Shown in pieces: positions 1 to 5,504 of a stretch of DNA of 7,654 nt (positions are counted from its first letter, which is position 1; every line of letters starts with the position of its first letter). The position numbers were made by a program, and so were the translations under genes. The stretch spans positions 1-7,654 of the forward strand of contig JAICTB010000107.1 of assembly GCA_025936595.1 (NCBI GenBank). The letters run 5' to 3'. Source of the stretch: Thermoleophilia bacterium. GTDB taxonomy: Bacteria > Actinomycetota > Thermoleophilia > Gaiellales > Gaiellaceae. Below the pieces are notes generated by a model. It was given only the letters and a program-made list of their open reading frames with translations. It had not been told where the DNA came from and did no database searches.

Positions 1-106
1 GCGGAGCGTCGAGCTGAGGGACCTGGTGCGCCGGCGGCCAACGAGAGCGCGGCAGAGGGCGACTCCGAGTTCGTCGCGAGAATCGCCGCGTGGACACGGT
101 TGCCAG

Positions 107-179
107 AGGGCCCGGGTGGATTCGAACCACCGGCCAAGGAATTATGAGTTCCCTGCTCTAACCGCTGAGCTACGGGCCC
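107..179 (-). tRNA. tRNA with CAU anticodon, probably tRNA-Ile2 (lysidine type)
   Basis: Read on the minus strand, these 73 nt fold into a full cloverleaf. The acceptor is GGGCCCG/CGGGCCC, the D arm starts GCTC, the anticodon arm is GGGAA-CTCATAA-TTCCT with anticodon CAT, the variable loop is TGGCC, and the T arm is GGTGG-TTCGAAT-CCACC. The D loop, anticodon loop and variable loop closely match E. coli tRNA-Ile2, and the C4-G69 and C5-G68 pairs are ones that tRNA-Ile lysidine synthetase (TilS) favours. I therefore prefer Ile2, which reads AUA after C34 becomes lysidine, over elongator Met. The C1-A72 mismatch of initiator tRNA is absent. CCA is not encoded. Oddly, the discriminator base is U73, where both Ile and Met tRNAs normally carry A73. 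The gene is divergent from the yjbQ-like gene, 34 nt away. Confidence 0.93.
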
Positions 180-188
180 GGCGAAAAC

Positions 189-194
189 ACCGTA
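189..194 (-). promoter_or_regulatory. candidate -10 box of the tRNA gene
   Basis: TACGGT on the minus strand fits TANNNT and would place the transcription start about 3 nt before the tRNA 5' end. No convincing -35 element is visible. It lies within the same 34-nt gap as the -10 candidate of the divergent gene. Confidence 0.35.
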
Positions 195-199
195 CTCGT

Positions 200-205
200 T
201 AGACT
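200..205 (+). promoter_or_regulatory. candidate -10 box (TAGACT) for a leaderless yjbQ-like transcript
   Basis: TAGACT lies 8 nt upstream of the ATG at 214, so transcription would begin at or within about 2 nt of the start codon. No Shine-Dalgarno sequence is present. Any -35 element would fall in the 5' end of the tRNA gene, and none is recognisable. Confidence 0.45.
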
Positions 206-213
206 CGCGCTCG

Positions 214-666
214 ATGAAGGTCTTCCAGGCTGAGCGCCACTTCCAGACGACCGGAGGGCTGCACGTCACGGACATCACCGAGGACGTCGCGGACATCGTG
301 CGCGAGTCCGGCGTCGTCGACGGCATCTGCTGCGTCTACTCGCCGCACACCACCTGCTGCGTGCGCGTGAACGAGTACGAGCGCGGCATGTTCGAGGATT
401 TCGGTGCGCTCCTGCGGCGGCTGATCCCGCACGAGACCTACTACGCGCACGACGACTGGGACCGCCGCACCGAGAATATCTGCGAGGAGGACATGGAGGT
501 CGGGAACGGCCACGCGCACTGCATGTCGATGCTCCTCGGCTCGGCCGGCGAGTCGATCCCCGTCGGCGACGGCGAGCTCTGCATGGGCCAGTGGCAGCGT
601 GTGCTCTTCATCGAGCTCGACCGCTCGCGCCCGCGCCGCTGGATCTGCAAGGTCGTCGGCAGCTAG
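214..666 (+). CDS. yjbQ: YjbQ/UPF0047 family protein (secondary thiamine-phosphate synthase type)
   Basis: The 150-residue product matches the YjbQ/UPF0047 fold along its whole length. Visible motifs are SPHTT (43-47) followed by NE (53-54), a central H/D-rich stretch around H73-H79, NGHAH (98-102) followed by LLG, IPVGDGEL (115-122), and MGQWQRVLFIELD (124-136). Family proteins are usually about 130-140 residues. Some members show weak thiamine-phosphate synthase activity, but the physiological role is unsettled, so function is tentative. The protein should be cytosolic, with no signal or membrane segment. Unusually it has eight cysteines, including adjacent pairs C39-C40 and C48-C49. ATG 214 is chosen because a TANNNT box sits 8 nt upstream and no earlier in-frame start fits the family. 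It converges on the metallophosphoesterase gene, and the two stop codons overlap. Confidence 0.9.
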   Translation: MKVFQAERHFQTTGGLHVTDITEDVADIVRESGVVDGICCVYSPHTTCCVRVNEYERGMFEDFGALLRRLIPHETYYAHDDWDRRTENICEEDMEVGNGHAHCMSMLLGSAGESIPVGDGELCMGQWQRVLFIELDRSRPRRWICKVVGS

Positions 667-1424
667 CTCTCCTCGACCGAGAGCGGCGGCGACGGCGTCC
701 GCTGCTCGCTGTCGAGGTCGAAGATCCAGAACGCGCGCCCCATCACGTGCACCGCGACGTTGTAGACCGGCACGCCGTCGATGTCGCCCTCGAACGACCC
801 GTGGTGCGCGTGGCCGTGCACGACGAGGTCGGGGCGGTGCTGGCGGATCGGGCCCGCGAGCCGGTCCGCTCCGAGAACGAGCCAGAGCCGCTCGGGCTCG
901 CCGACGAGGGTCGCCTCGACCGGCGAGTAGTGCAGCAGCGCGATGCGCACCGCGCACGCCTCGATCGCCTGCAGGCCGCGGTCGAGGCCGTCGACGTCCC
1001 GCGTCGTCTCCGCGTACGACTCGCGGAAGATCGGCTCGCCGAAGTTCGCCCACTGGTTGCCGAAACCGCCGACGAACCCCTTCACGCCTGCAACGCCGAG
1101 GCTGACGCCGTTCACCGGCACGATCGTGTGCGAGCGCTCCAGCACGACGACCCCGGCCTCTGCGAGCGCGCGGCCAAGGTCGGCGGGGCGATCGGACTGC
1201 CAGTCGTGATTGCCGAGCACCGCGACGACGGGAATGCTGAGCCCGCGGCACGCGTCGGCGACGACGCACACCTCGTCCACCTGGCCGTGCTGGGTCAGGT
1301 CGCCGGCGAGCACGATCGCGTCCGCTTGCTCCTCGACGCGGCGAAACGCGTCGCGGACGCGGTCGCCGTCGGCGGAGCCCGCGTGGATGTCGCCTGCGGC
1401 CGCAACCCTGATGGTCTTCGCCAC
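663..1424 (-). CDS. Calcineurin-like metallophosphoesterase
   Basis: The 253-residue cytosolic protein carries the dinuclear-metal motifs of the calcineurin-like phosphoesterase family in order: GDIH (D12, H14), GDLTQHG (D42), GNHD (N72, H73), LLHYSP (H165) and HGHAHHG (H203, H205, H207). All metal-ligand positions appear intact, so it is probably an active phosphodiesterase or phosphomonoesterase. The substrate cannot be read from the sequence. The GTG start at 1422-1424 is supported by AGGAG at 1431-1435, six bases upstream, one of the clearer Shine-Dalgarno sites in the window. It converges with the yjbQ-like gene (4-nt overlap on CTAG) and diverges from the nucleotidyltransferase-like gene across 53 nt that contain an inverted repeat. 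Confidence 0.92.
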   Translation of the reverse strand: MAKTIRVAAAGDIHAGSADGDRVRDAFRRVEEQADAIVLAGDLTQHGQVDEVCVVADACRGLSIPVVAVLGNHDWQSDRPADLGRALAEAGVVVLERSHTIVPVNGVSLGVAGVKGFVGGFGNQWANFGEPIFRESYAETTRDVDGLDRGLQAIEACAVRIALLHYSPVEATLVGEPERLWLVLGADRLAGPIRQHRPDLVVHGHAHHGSFEGDIDGVPVYNVAVHVMGRAFWIFDLDSEQRTPSPPLSVEES

Positions 1425-1434
1425 TCCGGGCTCC

Positions 1435-1470
1435 TACCCAGGGATAGCGAGCAGCACGCCTGGGTATCCC
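1435..1470. promoter_or_regulatory. dyad-symmetric divergent promoter/operator candidate
   Basis: TACCCAGG (1435-1442) is mirrored by CCTGGGTA (1459-1466). Overlapping these, GGGATA (1441-1446) is mirrored by TATCCC (1465-1470). The two TATCCC elements point outward, one toward each divergent gene, and the rightward one ends 7 nt before ATG 1478. This could be a pair of back-to-back weak -10 boxes or an operator for a dimeric regulator. No binding protein is identified. Confidence 0.4.
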
Positions 1471-1477
1471 GCGCGAG

Positions 1478-2038
1478 ATGGCGAGCGGCGGCCCCTTCAG
1501 CGACCTCCTGAGCGCAATGAAGCGGGGGGCGGCCGCGCTGCGGGACGACGGGATCGAGTTCGCGCTCGCGGGCGGGCTCGCGATCTATGCGCGCGGCGGC
1601 CCGGAGACCGAGCACGACGTCGATTTCGTCCTGCGCGAGGAGGATGCAGAGCGCGCGCTCCACGTCCTCGCCGACGCGGGATTCCGCTGCGAGAAGCCGC
1701 CCGAGGGCTGGCTCTTCAAGGTCTACGACGAGAACGACGCGATGATCGACCTGATCTTCGCGCCGAACAACACGCCGGAGGTCGTCGAGCAGATCCTGCA
1801 GCGCGCGACCGACCTGGAGGTGTACGCAATCACCCTGAAGGTGATGAGCGTCACCGACGTGCTGGCGACGAAGCTGCTCGCTCTCAAGGAGCACGAGCTC
1901 GACTACGAGTCGGTGCTCGAGATCGCACGCGCGTGCCGGGAGCAGATCGACTGGGACGTGCTCCGGGCGCGCACGCAGGACTACCCGTACGCGTCCGCGT
2001 TCTTCACCCTCGCCGACGAGCTCAGGCTCGCGTCGTGA
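1478..2038 (+). CDS. Nucleotidyltransferase-fold protein (AbiEii/DUF6036-like), orphan
   Basis: The 186-residue product has the minimal nucleotidyltransferase signature: AGGLAIYARGGPETEHDVDF (31-50) with the Gly pair (32-33) and D47/D49, then MIDLIF with a probable third acidic ligand at D91. The LATKLLALKEHE segment (129-140) resembles the conserved helix after the core in AbiEii-type and related proteins. The fold suggests NMP transfer to a protein or RNA, or a non-enzymatic derivative. No substrate can be named. Some relatives are toxins of type IV toxin-antitoxin pairs, but no antitoxin gene is next to it and its neighbours are transcribed from the opposite strand. ATG 1478 has no Shine-Dalgarno but a TATCCC box 7 nt upstream. 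Codon use matches its neighbours. Confidence 0.82.
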   Translation: MASGGPFSDLLSAMKRGAAALRDDGIEFALAGGLAIYARGGPETEHDVDFVLREEDAERALHVLADAGFRCEKPPEGWLFKVYDENDAMIDLIFAPNNTPEVVEQILQRATDLEVYAITLKVMSVTDVLATKLLALKEHELDYESVLEIARACREQIDWDVLRARTQDYPYASAFFTLADELRLAS

Positions 2039-2095
2039 TGGTCGGCATTGCGCGCCGCCTGCCGGATGCCGCCGCTCGGCTGAGGCTGAGGCGCT

Positions 2096-3136
2096 CTACG
2101 CGGCCTTCATCCCGGCGATCTCGCGCGACTCGGCGAGCCGGCGGAGCGCCTCGCCTTCGAGCTGGCGGACGCGCTCGCGCGTGATGCCGAGGATGCGGCC
2201 GATCTCCTCGAGCGACTTCGGGTCGGTGTCGCCGTTCAGGCCGTAGCGAAGCTTGAGTATCTGCTGCTCCCGCTCCGGCAGCTCGTCGACCGCCTGATGG
2301 AGCGCGCGCTCGGTCAGGTCGACCTCGACCTGCTCGGCCGGCGTCTTCTCATCGCTCGCGAAGAGGTCGCCGTAGGAGACGGTGTCACCCTCGCCCACCG
2401 GCTTGTCGAGAGAGGCGACCGCGCGTGCGGCCGCGCGCACCTCGCGCACCTGCTTGAGCGGGAGCTTCGAGTGCTTCGCGAGCTCCTCCAGCGTCGGCGC
2501 GCGCTCGAGCTTCGCGACGAGCTCCCGCTCCGAGCGCGAGAGCTTCTGCTCGCGCTCGACGATGTGCACCGGGATGCGGATCGTGCGCGCCTTGTTCGCG
2601 ACGCCGCGCTGCACCGCCTGGCGGATCCACCAGGTCGCGTAGGTCGAGAACTTGAACCCCTTGCGCCAGTCGAACTTCTCGGCGGCGCGGATCAGCCCGA
2701 TGATCCCCTCCTGGATCAGGTCGAGGAGCGTCAAGCCGTGGCCCTGGTACTTCTTCGCGATCGAGACGACGAGACGCAGGTTCGAGTTCACGAGCAAATC
2801 CTTCGCCTGCTTGTCGCCCGCCTCGACGCGCTTCGCGAGCTCGACCTCCTGCGCAGCCGTCAGGAGCGGGTAGCGCCCGGCCTCGTTGAGAAAGAGCTGC
2901 AGCGAGTCCGTCGTCGCCGAGGCGACCTGCGTGTTCGTGTAGACGACCTCCTCCTCGATCGCACGCGAGCAGTCGTCGGTGATGTCGACGCCGTGCGACT
3001 CGAGCCGCTCGAACAGGGTCTCGACGTCTTCCTCCTCGAGATCGAGCTTGCGGACGAGGTCGTGCAGCTCCGTCATGTTGACGCAGCCGTGCTCGTCGCC
3101 ATGCTCGATCAGGAGGGCGAGAGGATCCTGGGCCAT
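2096..3136 (-). CDS. Sigma-70 family RNA polymerase sigma factor (group 1/2 type)
   Basis: The 346-residue protein shows a region 1.1-like N terminus (about 5-55, with acidic LEEEDVETLFERL), region 1.2 (TDSLQLFLNEAGRYPLLT, 76-93), region 2 (NLRLVVSIAKKY, LDLIQEG, KFSTYATWWIRQ, to ARTIRIPVH at about 191), region 3 (about 192-262) and region 4 with LEEIGRILGITRERVRQLEG (309-328). It binds core RNA polymerase and directs promoter recognition. The -35-reading helix is conventional. In region 2.4 the residue after WWIRQAV is Q176, where principal sigma factors have Thr. The retained region 1.1 suggests a primary-type factor, but this change leaves open a paralogue, so no symbol is given. ATG 3136 is chosen because upstream in-frame sequence is low-quality Arg/Thr-rich text from the opposite-strand gene. 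No strong Shine-Dalgarno is seen. Confidence 0.95.
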   Translation of the reverse strand: MAQDPLALLIEHGDEHGCVNMTELHDLVRKLDLEEEDVETLFERLESHGVDITDDCSRAIEEEVVYTNTQVASATTDSLQLFLNEAGRYPLLTAAQEVELAKRVEAGDKQAKDLLVNSNLRLVVSIAKKYQGHGLTLLDLIQEGIIGLIRAAEKFDWRKGFKFSTYATWWIRQAVQRGVANKARTIRIPVHIVEREQKLSRSERELVAKLERAPTLEELAKHSKLPLKQVREVRAAARAVASLDKPVGEGDTVSYGDLFASDEKTPAEQVEVDLTERALHQAVDELPEREQQILKLRYGLNGDTDPKSLEEIGRILGITRERVRQLEGEALRRLAESREIAGMKAA

Positions 3137-3239
3137 CCGGGTAGGAGTTCCCCGCCTTTGCACGCGCCTAACCCGGGCTTTCAAGGAATCCTTACCTCGC
3201 TGGCAACTGGCCCTCATCGGCCGCAGGAACAGTGGCCGC

Positions 3240-3374
3240 ATGTGGCTCCTCGCAGGATTCCATCCGGCTCCGCCCGCCCAGCCGCCGAGCGGGTCGCTCG
3301 CGATGTGGATCTGGCTGATGGTGATCGTGGCGATTGTCGTCGTGGGCACGATGGCGCTCACCTGGCGCCGCTGA
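3240..3374 (+). CDS. Possible tiny single-pass membrane protein
   Basis: A short ORF encodes 44 residues from ATG 3240, or 23 residues from the internal ATG 3303. The C-terminal part is one hydrophobic helix flanked by MWIW at the N side and TWRR at the C side, the typical charge layout of a small inner-membrane protein with its C terminus in the cytosol. From 3303 almost every codon ends in G or C, as in real genes nearby. AGGA lies 11 nt before ATG 3240, which is a poor fit, and no Shine-Dalgarno precedes 3303. It ends 18 nt before the GTG of the next same-strand gene, so co-transcription is possible. I do not recognise it. Confidence 0.4.
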   Translation: MWLLAGFHPAPPAQPPSGSLAMWIWLMVIVAIVVVGTMALTWRR

Positions 3375-3378
3375 TCGG

Positions 3379-3384
3379 TACGAT
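3379..3384 (+). promoter_or_regulatory. candidate -10 box (TACGAT) for a leaderless transcript
   Basis: TACGAT fits TANNNT and lies 8 nt before the GTG at 3393, the same spacing as TAGACT before the yjbQ-like gene. No Shine-Dalgarno precedes the start. Confidence 0.4.
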
Positions 3385-3392
3385 CGCTGCCC

Positions 3393-3830
3393 GTGCTCTG
3401 GCTCTTCGTCCCGCTGATCATCGTCGGGGTCGTCCTCGTCCTCTTCCTGGCGCTCGTCGTGCTCGGGCGGTACCGGAACGGCGCGCTCCTGCGCCCGCTG
3501 ATCGCGAGCCTGTCGCGCATCGGTTTCATGCGCCGCTTCTTCACGCGCGTCAGCACGGCGGCGATCGAGCGGCAGAACCCCGAGCTCGCGAGCGCGCTCA
3601 AGAAGATCAACCCGGTGGCAGCGAACCCGAACCCACAGGCGGTGCAGAAGGCGATGAGCCGGCTGACGCCGAGCGAGCGGCGCGCCTACATGGAAGCGGC
3701 GCAGGAACAGGGCGGCGTGCCGGAGAGCGCGAACCGCCAGATGCGCCGCCAGGCCGAGCGGATGCAGCAGCAGGCCCGCGGCGGCCGCCCCGGCGGCGGC
3801 TCTTCGTCGCGCAAGCGCAAGCGCAAGTAG
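3393..3830 (+). CDS. Hypothetical membrane-anchored protein with basic C-terminal tail
   Basis: The 145-residue product starts with a strongly hydrophobic segment (about 3-24) followed by GRYRNG, so the N-terminal helix is a membrane anchor and the rest is predicted cytosolic by the positive-inside rule. Residues 28-105 are amphipathic and include NPELASALKKINPVAANPN (62-80) and LTPSERRAYMEAAQEQG (91-107). The C terminus is Gln/Arg-rich, then Gly-rich, ending in RKRKRK encoded by repeated gcaagc. A basic tail could contact nucleic acid or phospholipid headgroups, but that is speculation. I do not recognise a named family. The GTG start is chosen for its -10 box and because the hydrophobic helix begins at once. 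It converges on the DUF4232-like gene, leaving 10 nt between the stops. Confidence 0.8.
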   Translation: MLWLFVPLIIVGVVLVLFLALVVLGRYRNGALLRPLIASLSRIGFMRRFFTRVSTAAIERQNPELASALKKINPVAANPNPQAVQKAMSRLTPSERRAYMEAAQEQGGVPESANRQMRRQAERMQQQARGGRPGGGSSSRKRKRK

Positions 3831-3840
3831 CGGCAGCTTC

Positions 3841-4353
3841 TCAACGCGGCCCGTAGGCGGAGAACGCGAGCGCGCCGTGCTCGCACACGGGCGTTGCCGG
3901 CGCGAGCTTCGCATTCGTCGTCCCGCCGCCCGCGGGCGAGACCCGAAGCGTGTACGCCCTCGGCTCGCACGGGCCGGTCTTCCCCTCGCCGACGCCGGGC
4001 ACGTCCGGCGAGAAGCGCGCCGTCGCGCGGGCGCTCTTCCCCGGAGCAAGACGCACGAGGACGGCGGTGAGGCCCGCCGGGAAGGACGCGTGGATGCGCG
4101 TCGGCAGCTTCCGGCCGTGCAGGCCGAGCAGCCGTCCCTGCGGCAGGCCGGTGACGGTGCACGTCTTCGTGGAGGTGTTCTTCACCGTGAGTGCGTAGAG
4201 GATGTTCCCCGCGCCGGCGCTACCCGGCACGACGGCGAAGCGGGCACTGAGCTGTGATCCCGCGCACGACGGCGGCTGCCCGCCGGCGGACGCGCCGCAC
4301 ACCGCGAACGCGGCGACGGCAAGCACAGCGAGAGACGCGCGTGTCAGACTCAT
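3841..4353 (-). CDS. Secreted DUF4232-like protein
   Basis: The 170-residue product opens with a Sec signal peptide: a charged start (MSLTR), a hydrophobic core (about 7-19) and a probable signal peptidase I site after ASA at 21-23. C19 lies in the hydrophobic core, but FAVC is a poor lipobox, so a lipoprotein is unlikely. The mature part has the DUF4232 layout: C30 near the start, GSAGAGNILYALTVKNTS (44-61), C65 followed by TGLPQGRLLG, then C129 and C157. Pairing C30-C65 and C129-C157 would give two disulfides in a beta-sandwich. DUF4232 proteins are common in actinomycetes and their function is unknown. The ATG lies 3 nt from the start codon of the divergent gene, and a TAGGGT box lies 12 nt upstream. 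Confidence 0.87.
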   Translation of the reverse strand: MSLTRASLAVLAVAAFAVCGASAGGQPPSCAGSQLSARFAVVPGSAGAGNILYALTVKNTSTKTCTVTGLPQGRLLGLHGRKLPTRIHASFPAGLTAVLVRLAPGKSARATARFSPDVPGVGEGKTGPCEPRAYTLRVSPAGGGTTNAKLAPATPVCEHGALAFSAYGPR

Positions 4354-4356
4354 GGT

Positions 4357-4587
4357 GTGATCCCGACCCTACTGCTCGTGGGCGTCGTCGTCGGCCGTTT
4401 CTGGGTCGTTCCCGCCTCAGCCGTCGTGTGGGTCGCGCTGCTCCTCGCCACCGGCACGATCGGGGCCGGTGGCATCCTCGCCGGCGCCGGATTCGCCGCG
4501 GCAAACGCGGTCGTCGGCGTGCTCGTCCACATGGCGGGGACGCAGGTCATCTCCGCGGGAAGGGCGATGCGGGCACGACCTCGATGA
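4357..4587 (+). CDS. Small hydrophobic membrane protein
   Basis: The 76-residue product is dominated by hydrophobic and glycine residues: roughly 2-17, 19-33 and 34-57 are membrane-compatible, with a basic end (GRAMRARPR). Two or three transmembrane passes are likely. GxxxG-like spacing (GTIGAGGILAGAG, 33-45) could support helix packing. Nearly all codons end in G or C, matching neighbouring genes, which argues that it is a real gene. The GTG start leaves 3 nt to the start of the divergent DUF4232-like gene, so its promoter must lie inside that gene, possibly CAGACT at 4345-4350, six nt upstream. Its 3' end overlaps the convergent Nudix gene by 41 nt. I do not recognise a family. Confidence 0.65.
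   Translation: MIPTLLLVGVVVGRFWVVPASAVVWVALLLATGTIGAGGILAGAGFAAANAVVGVLVHMAGTQVISAGRAMRARPR
4366..4371 (-). promoter_or_regulatory. candidate -10 box (TAGGGT) of the DUF4232-like gene
   Basis: TAGGGT on the minus strand ends 12 nt before the ATG at 4353, giving a predicted leader of only about 5-6 nt. It lies inside the coding sequence of the divergent small membrane protein. Confidence 0.35.
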
Positions 4588-5020
4588 GCTCGAGCGGCAG
4601 CCGCGCGCCGTTCGCGTGCGCGTCGATCGCCCGCTCGATGTGGGAGCCGCGCACGAGGCTGTCGGCCGCGAGCGCGGCGATCTCCCCCCGCGTGAGGTAG
4701 CGCACCTCCGGATGCTCGGGCGACGTCGCCGTTGCGCCTCCCGTCACGCGTGAGGCGAAGACGACGTTGAGCACGGAGAATCCTTCGCTCGTCTCGGGAC
4801 ACTGGTAGAGCCCGACGATGTATTCGGGGGCGACGGCGAGGCCGGTCTCCTCGCGCGCCTCGCGCACCGCCGCGTCGACGAGCGTCTCCCCGACCTCCGG
4901 CTTTCCTGCGGGCAGGTTCCAGCGCGAGCGAGCGGATGCCTTCGACTCGCGCACGAGGAGGTATCGGCCGTCGTCGACGATCAGATTGCTGCAGCCGATG
5001 AGCACGTCGCGGTTCGGCAA
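4547..5020 (-). CDS. Nudix hydrolase
   Basis: The Nudix box GX5EX7REUXEEXGU is complete: GKPEVGE, TLVDAAV, REAREETGL. It would bind Mg2+ through the REXXEE glutamates and hydrolyse a nucleoside diphosphate linked to another group. The core runs from VLIGCSNLIV through WNLPAG and the box to HPEVRYLTRGEIAAL and LPLELIEVVPAS. The substrate is not readable. The start is uncertain. TTG 5020 gives LPNRDVLIGCSN, placing the box about 39 residues in, as in MutT-sized members. GTG 5005 is the next choice. ATG 5092 would add an Ala-rich stretch of low quality and make its start codon overlap that of the divergent gene at CATG. TTGAGG and CACCAT, 17 nt apart and just upstream of TTG, may form its promoter. 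The 3' end overlaps the convergent small membrane gene by 41 nt. Confidence 0.9.
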   Translation of the reverse strand: MPNRDVLIGCSNLIVDDGRYLLVRESKASARSRWNLPAGKPEVGETLVDAAVREAREETGLAVAPEYIVGLYQCPETSEGFSVLNVVFASRVTGGATATSPEHPEVRYLTRGEIAALAADSLVRGSHIERAIDAHANGARLPLELIEVVPASPFPRR

Positions 5021-5090
5021 GGGCGCGCAGATGGTGTCACCCGCGGCGGCCGGCCTCAACGGGACGGCCGCCGCTGCCGATAGACGCCGC

Positions 5091-5488
5091 ATGAAGACAG
5101 GCGGAATCCTGTTCGGGATCCTGGCGCTTCTGCCCGGCGCTGCCGTCGGCGTCACCTTCGCGGCCGGCGTCAACCTCTACTACGACTTCCACCCCGTCTA
5201 CTTCCTCGGCACCGCGGTTGCCCTGGCGCTATCCAGACGACCTGGACGTGGCGTCTCCCGCCGCGCGCATCGACGAGTGCGGTCGCCGACTGGTACAAGG
5301 TGCGGTTGCGACAGGCGGGCTGGCACGTGAACCGCGACGACGCCGGTGCGGGCAACGTGTTCCTCGTCGCGTCGAAGGACGAGCTCGCGTTCGACGATCC
5401 GCGCGACGCGCCCCTCGAGGTCGACGTCTCCGGCGCGACGTCCTTCCGCGTCGGGCAGAGCCCTCCGGTCTCGGCCCGGCCGAGGTGA
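5091..5488 (+). pseudogene. Frame-disrupted membrane-anchored hypothetical protein
   Basis: From ATG 5091 the frame encodes a hydrophobic N terminus (MKTGGILFGILALLPGAAVG onward, then FHPVYFLGTAVALAL), with coding-like third positions. After about 5220 this frame turns into Arg-rich noise and stops at 5330. At the same point the -1 frame becomes convincing, continuing from PGAIQTTWTWRLPP through SAVADWYKVRLRQAGWHVNR and FLVASKDELAF to TGA 5486-5488. The WY...L..AGW pattern recalls small anchored proteins of actinobacteria. This second frame has no start codon until GTG 5300, which falls inside WYKVRLRQAGW, so it is not a natural independent gene. Adding one base near the CCC run at 5221-5223 would restore a 132-residue protein. 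A real one-base deletion, an assembly error or recoding could each explain it. No slippery heptamer is evident. Confidence 0.65.
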
Positions 5489-5504
5489 GGGCGACCGCCG
5501 GAAC

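Noticed and set aside
1..106. Partial gene at the left edge
   Set aside because: Two plus-strand frames stay open but run into the tRNA gene, and no motif is recognisable. I see nothing that can be supported in this stretch.
199..1269. 356-codon minus-strand open frame opposite the yjbQ-like gene and overlapping the phosphoesterase
   Set aside because: Its translation is Arg/Ala-rich with no family motif, and the genes in the other frames have clear ones. It is a high-GC shadow frame.
1478..2038. Type IV toxin-antitoxin locus
   Set aside because: Only the nucleotidyltransferase-like half is present. Both neighbours are on the other strand and are a phosphoesterase and a sigma factor.
2039..2095. 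Terminator between the nucleotidyltransferase-like and sigma genes
   Set aside because: Only a 5-bp CGGCA/TGCCG pairing and a short GGCTGA direct repeat are visible, too weak to call.
3137..3610. 158-residue N-terminal extension of the sigma factor
   Set aside because: The extension is antisense to the gene at 3393 and lacks any sigma motif. Region 1.1-like sequence begins right at ATG 3136.
2297..3856. 519-codon plus-strand open frame across the sigma gene
   Set aside because: It is antisense to an unambiguous sigma factor. Its composition (Arg, Ala, Leu, Asp) is the usual product of reading GC-rich coding DNA backwards.
5021..5173. Upstream Nudix starts at TTG 5173 and ATG 5092
   Set aside because: The added residues are low-complexity Ala/Pro/Arg, the family core begins near 5020, and the region carries the N terminus of the divergent gene.
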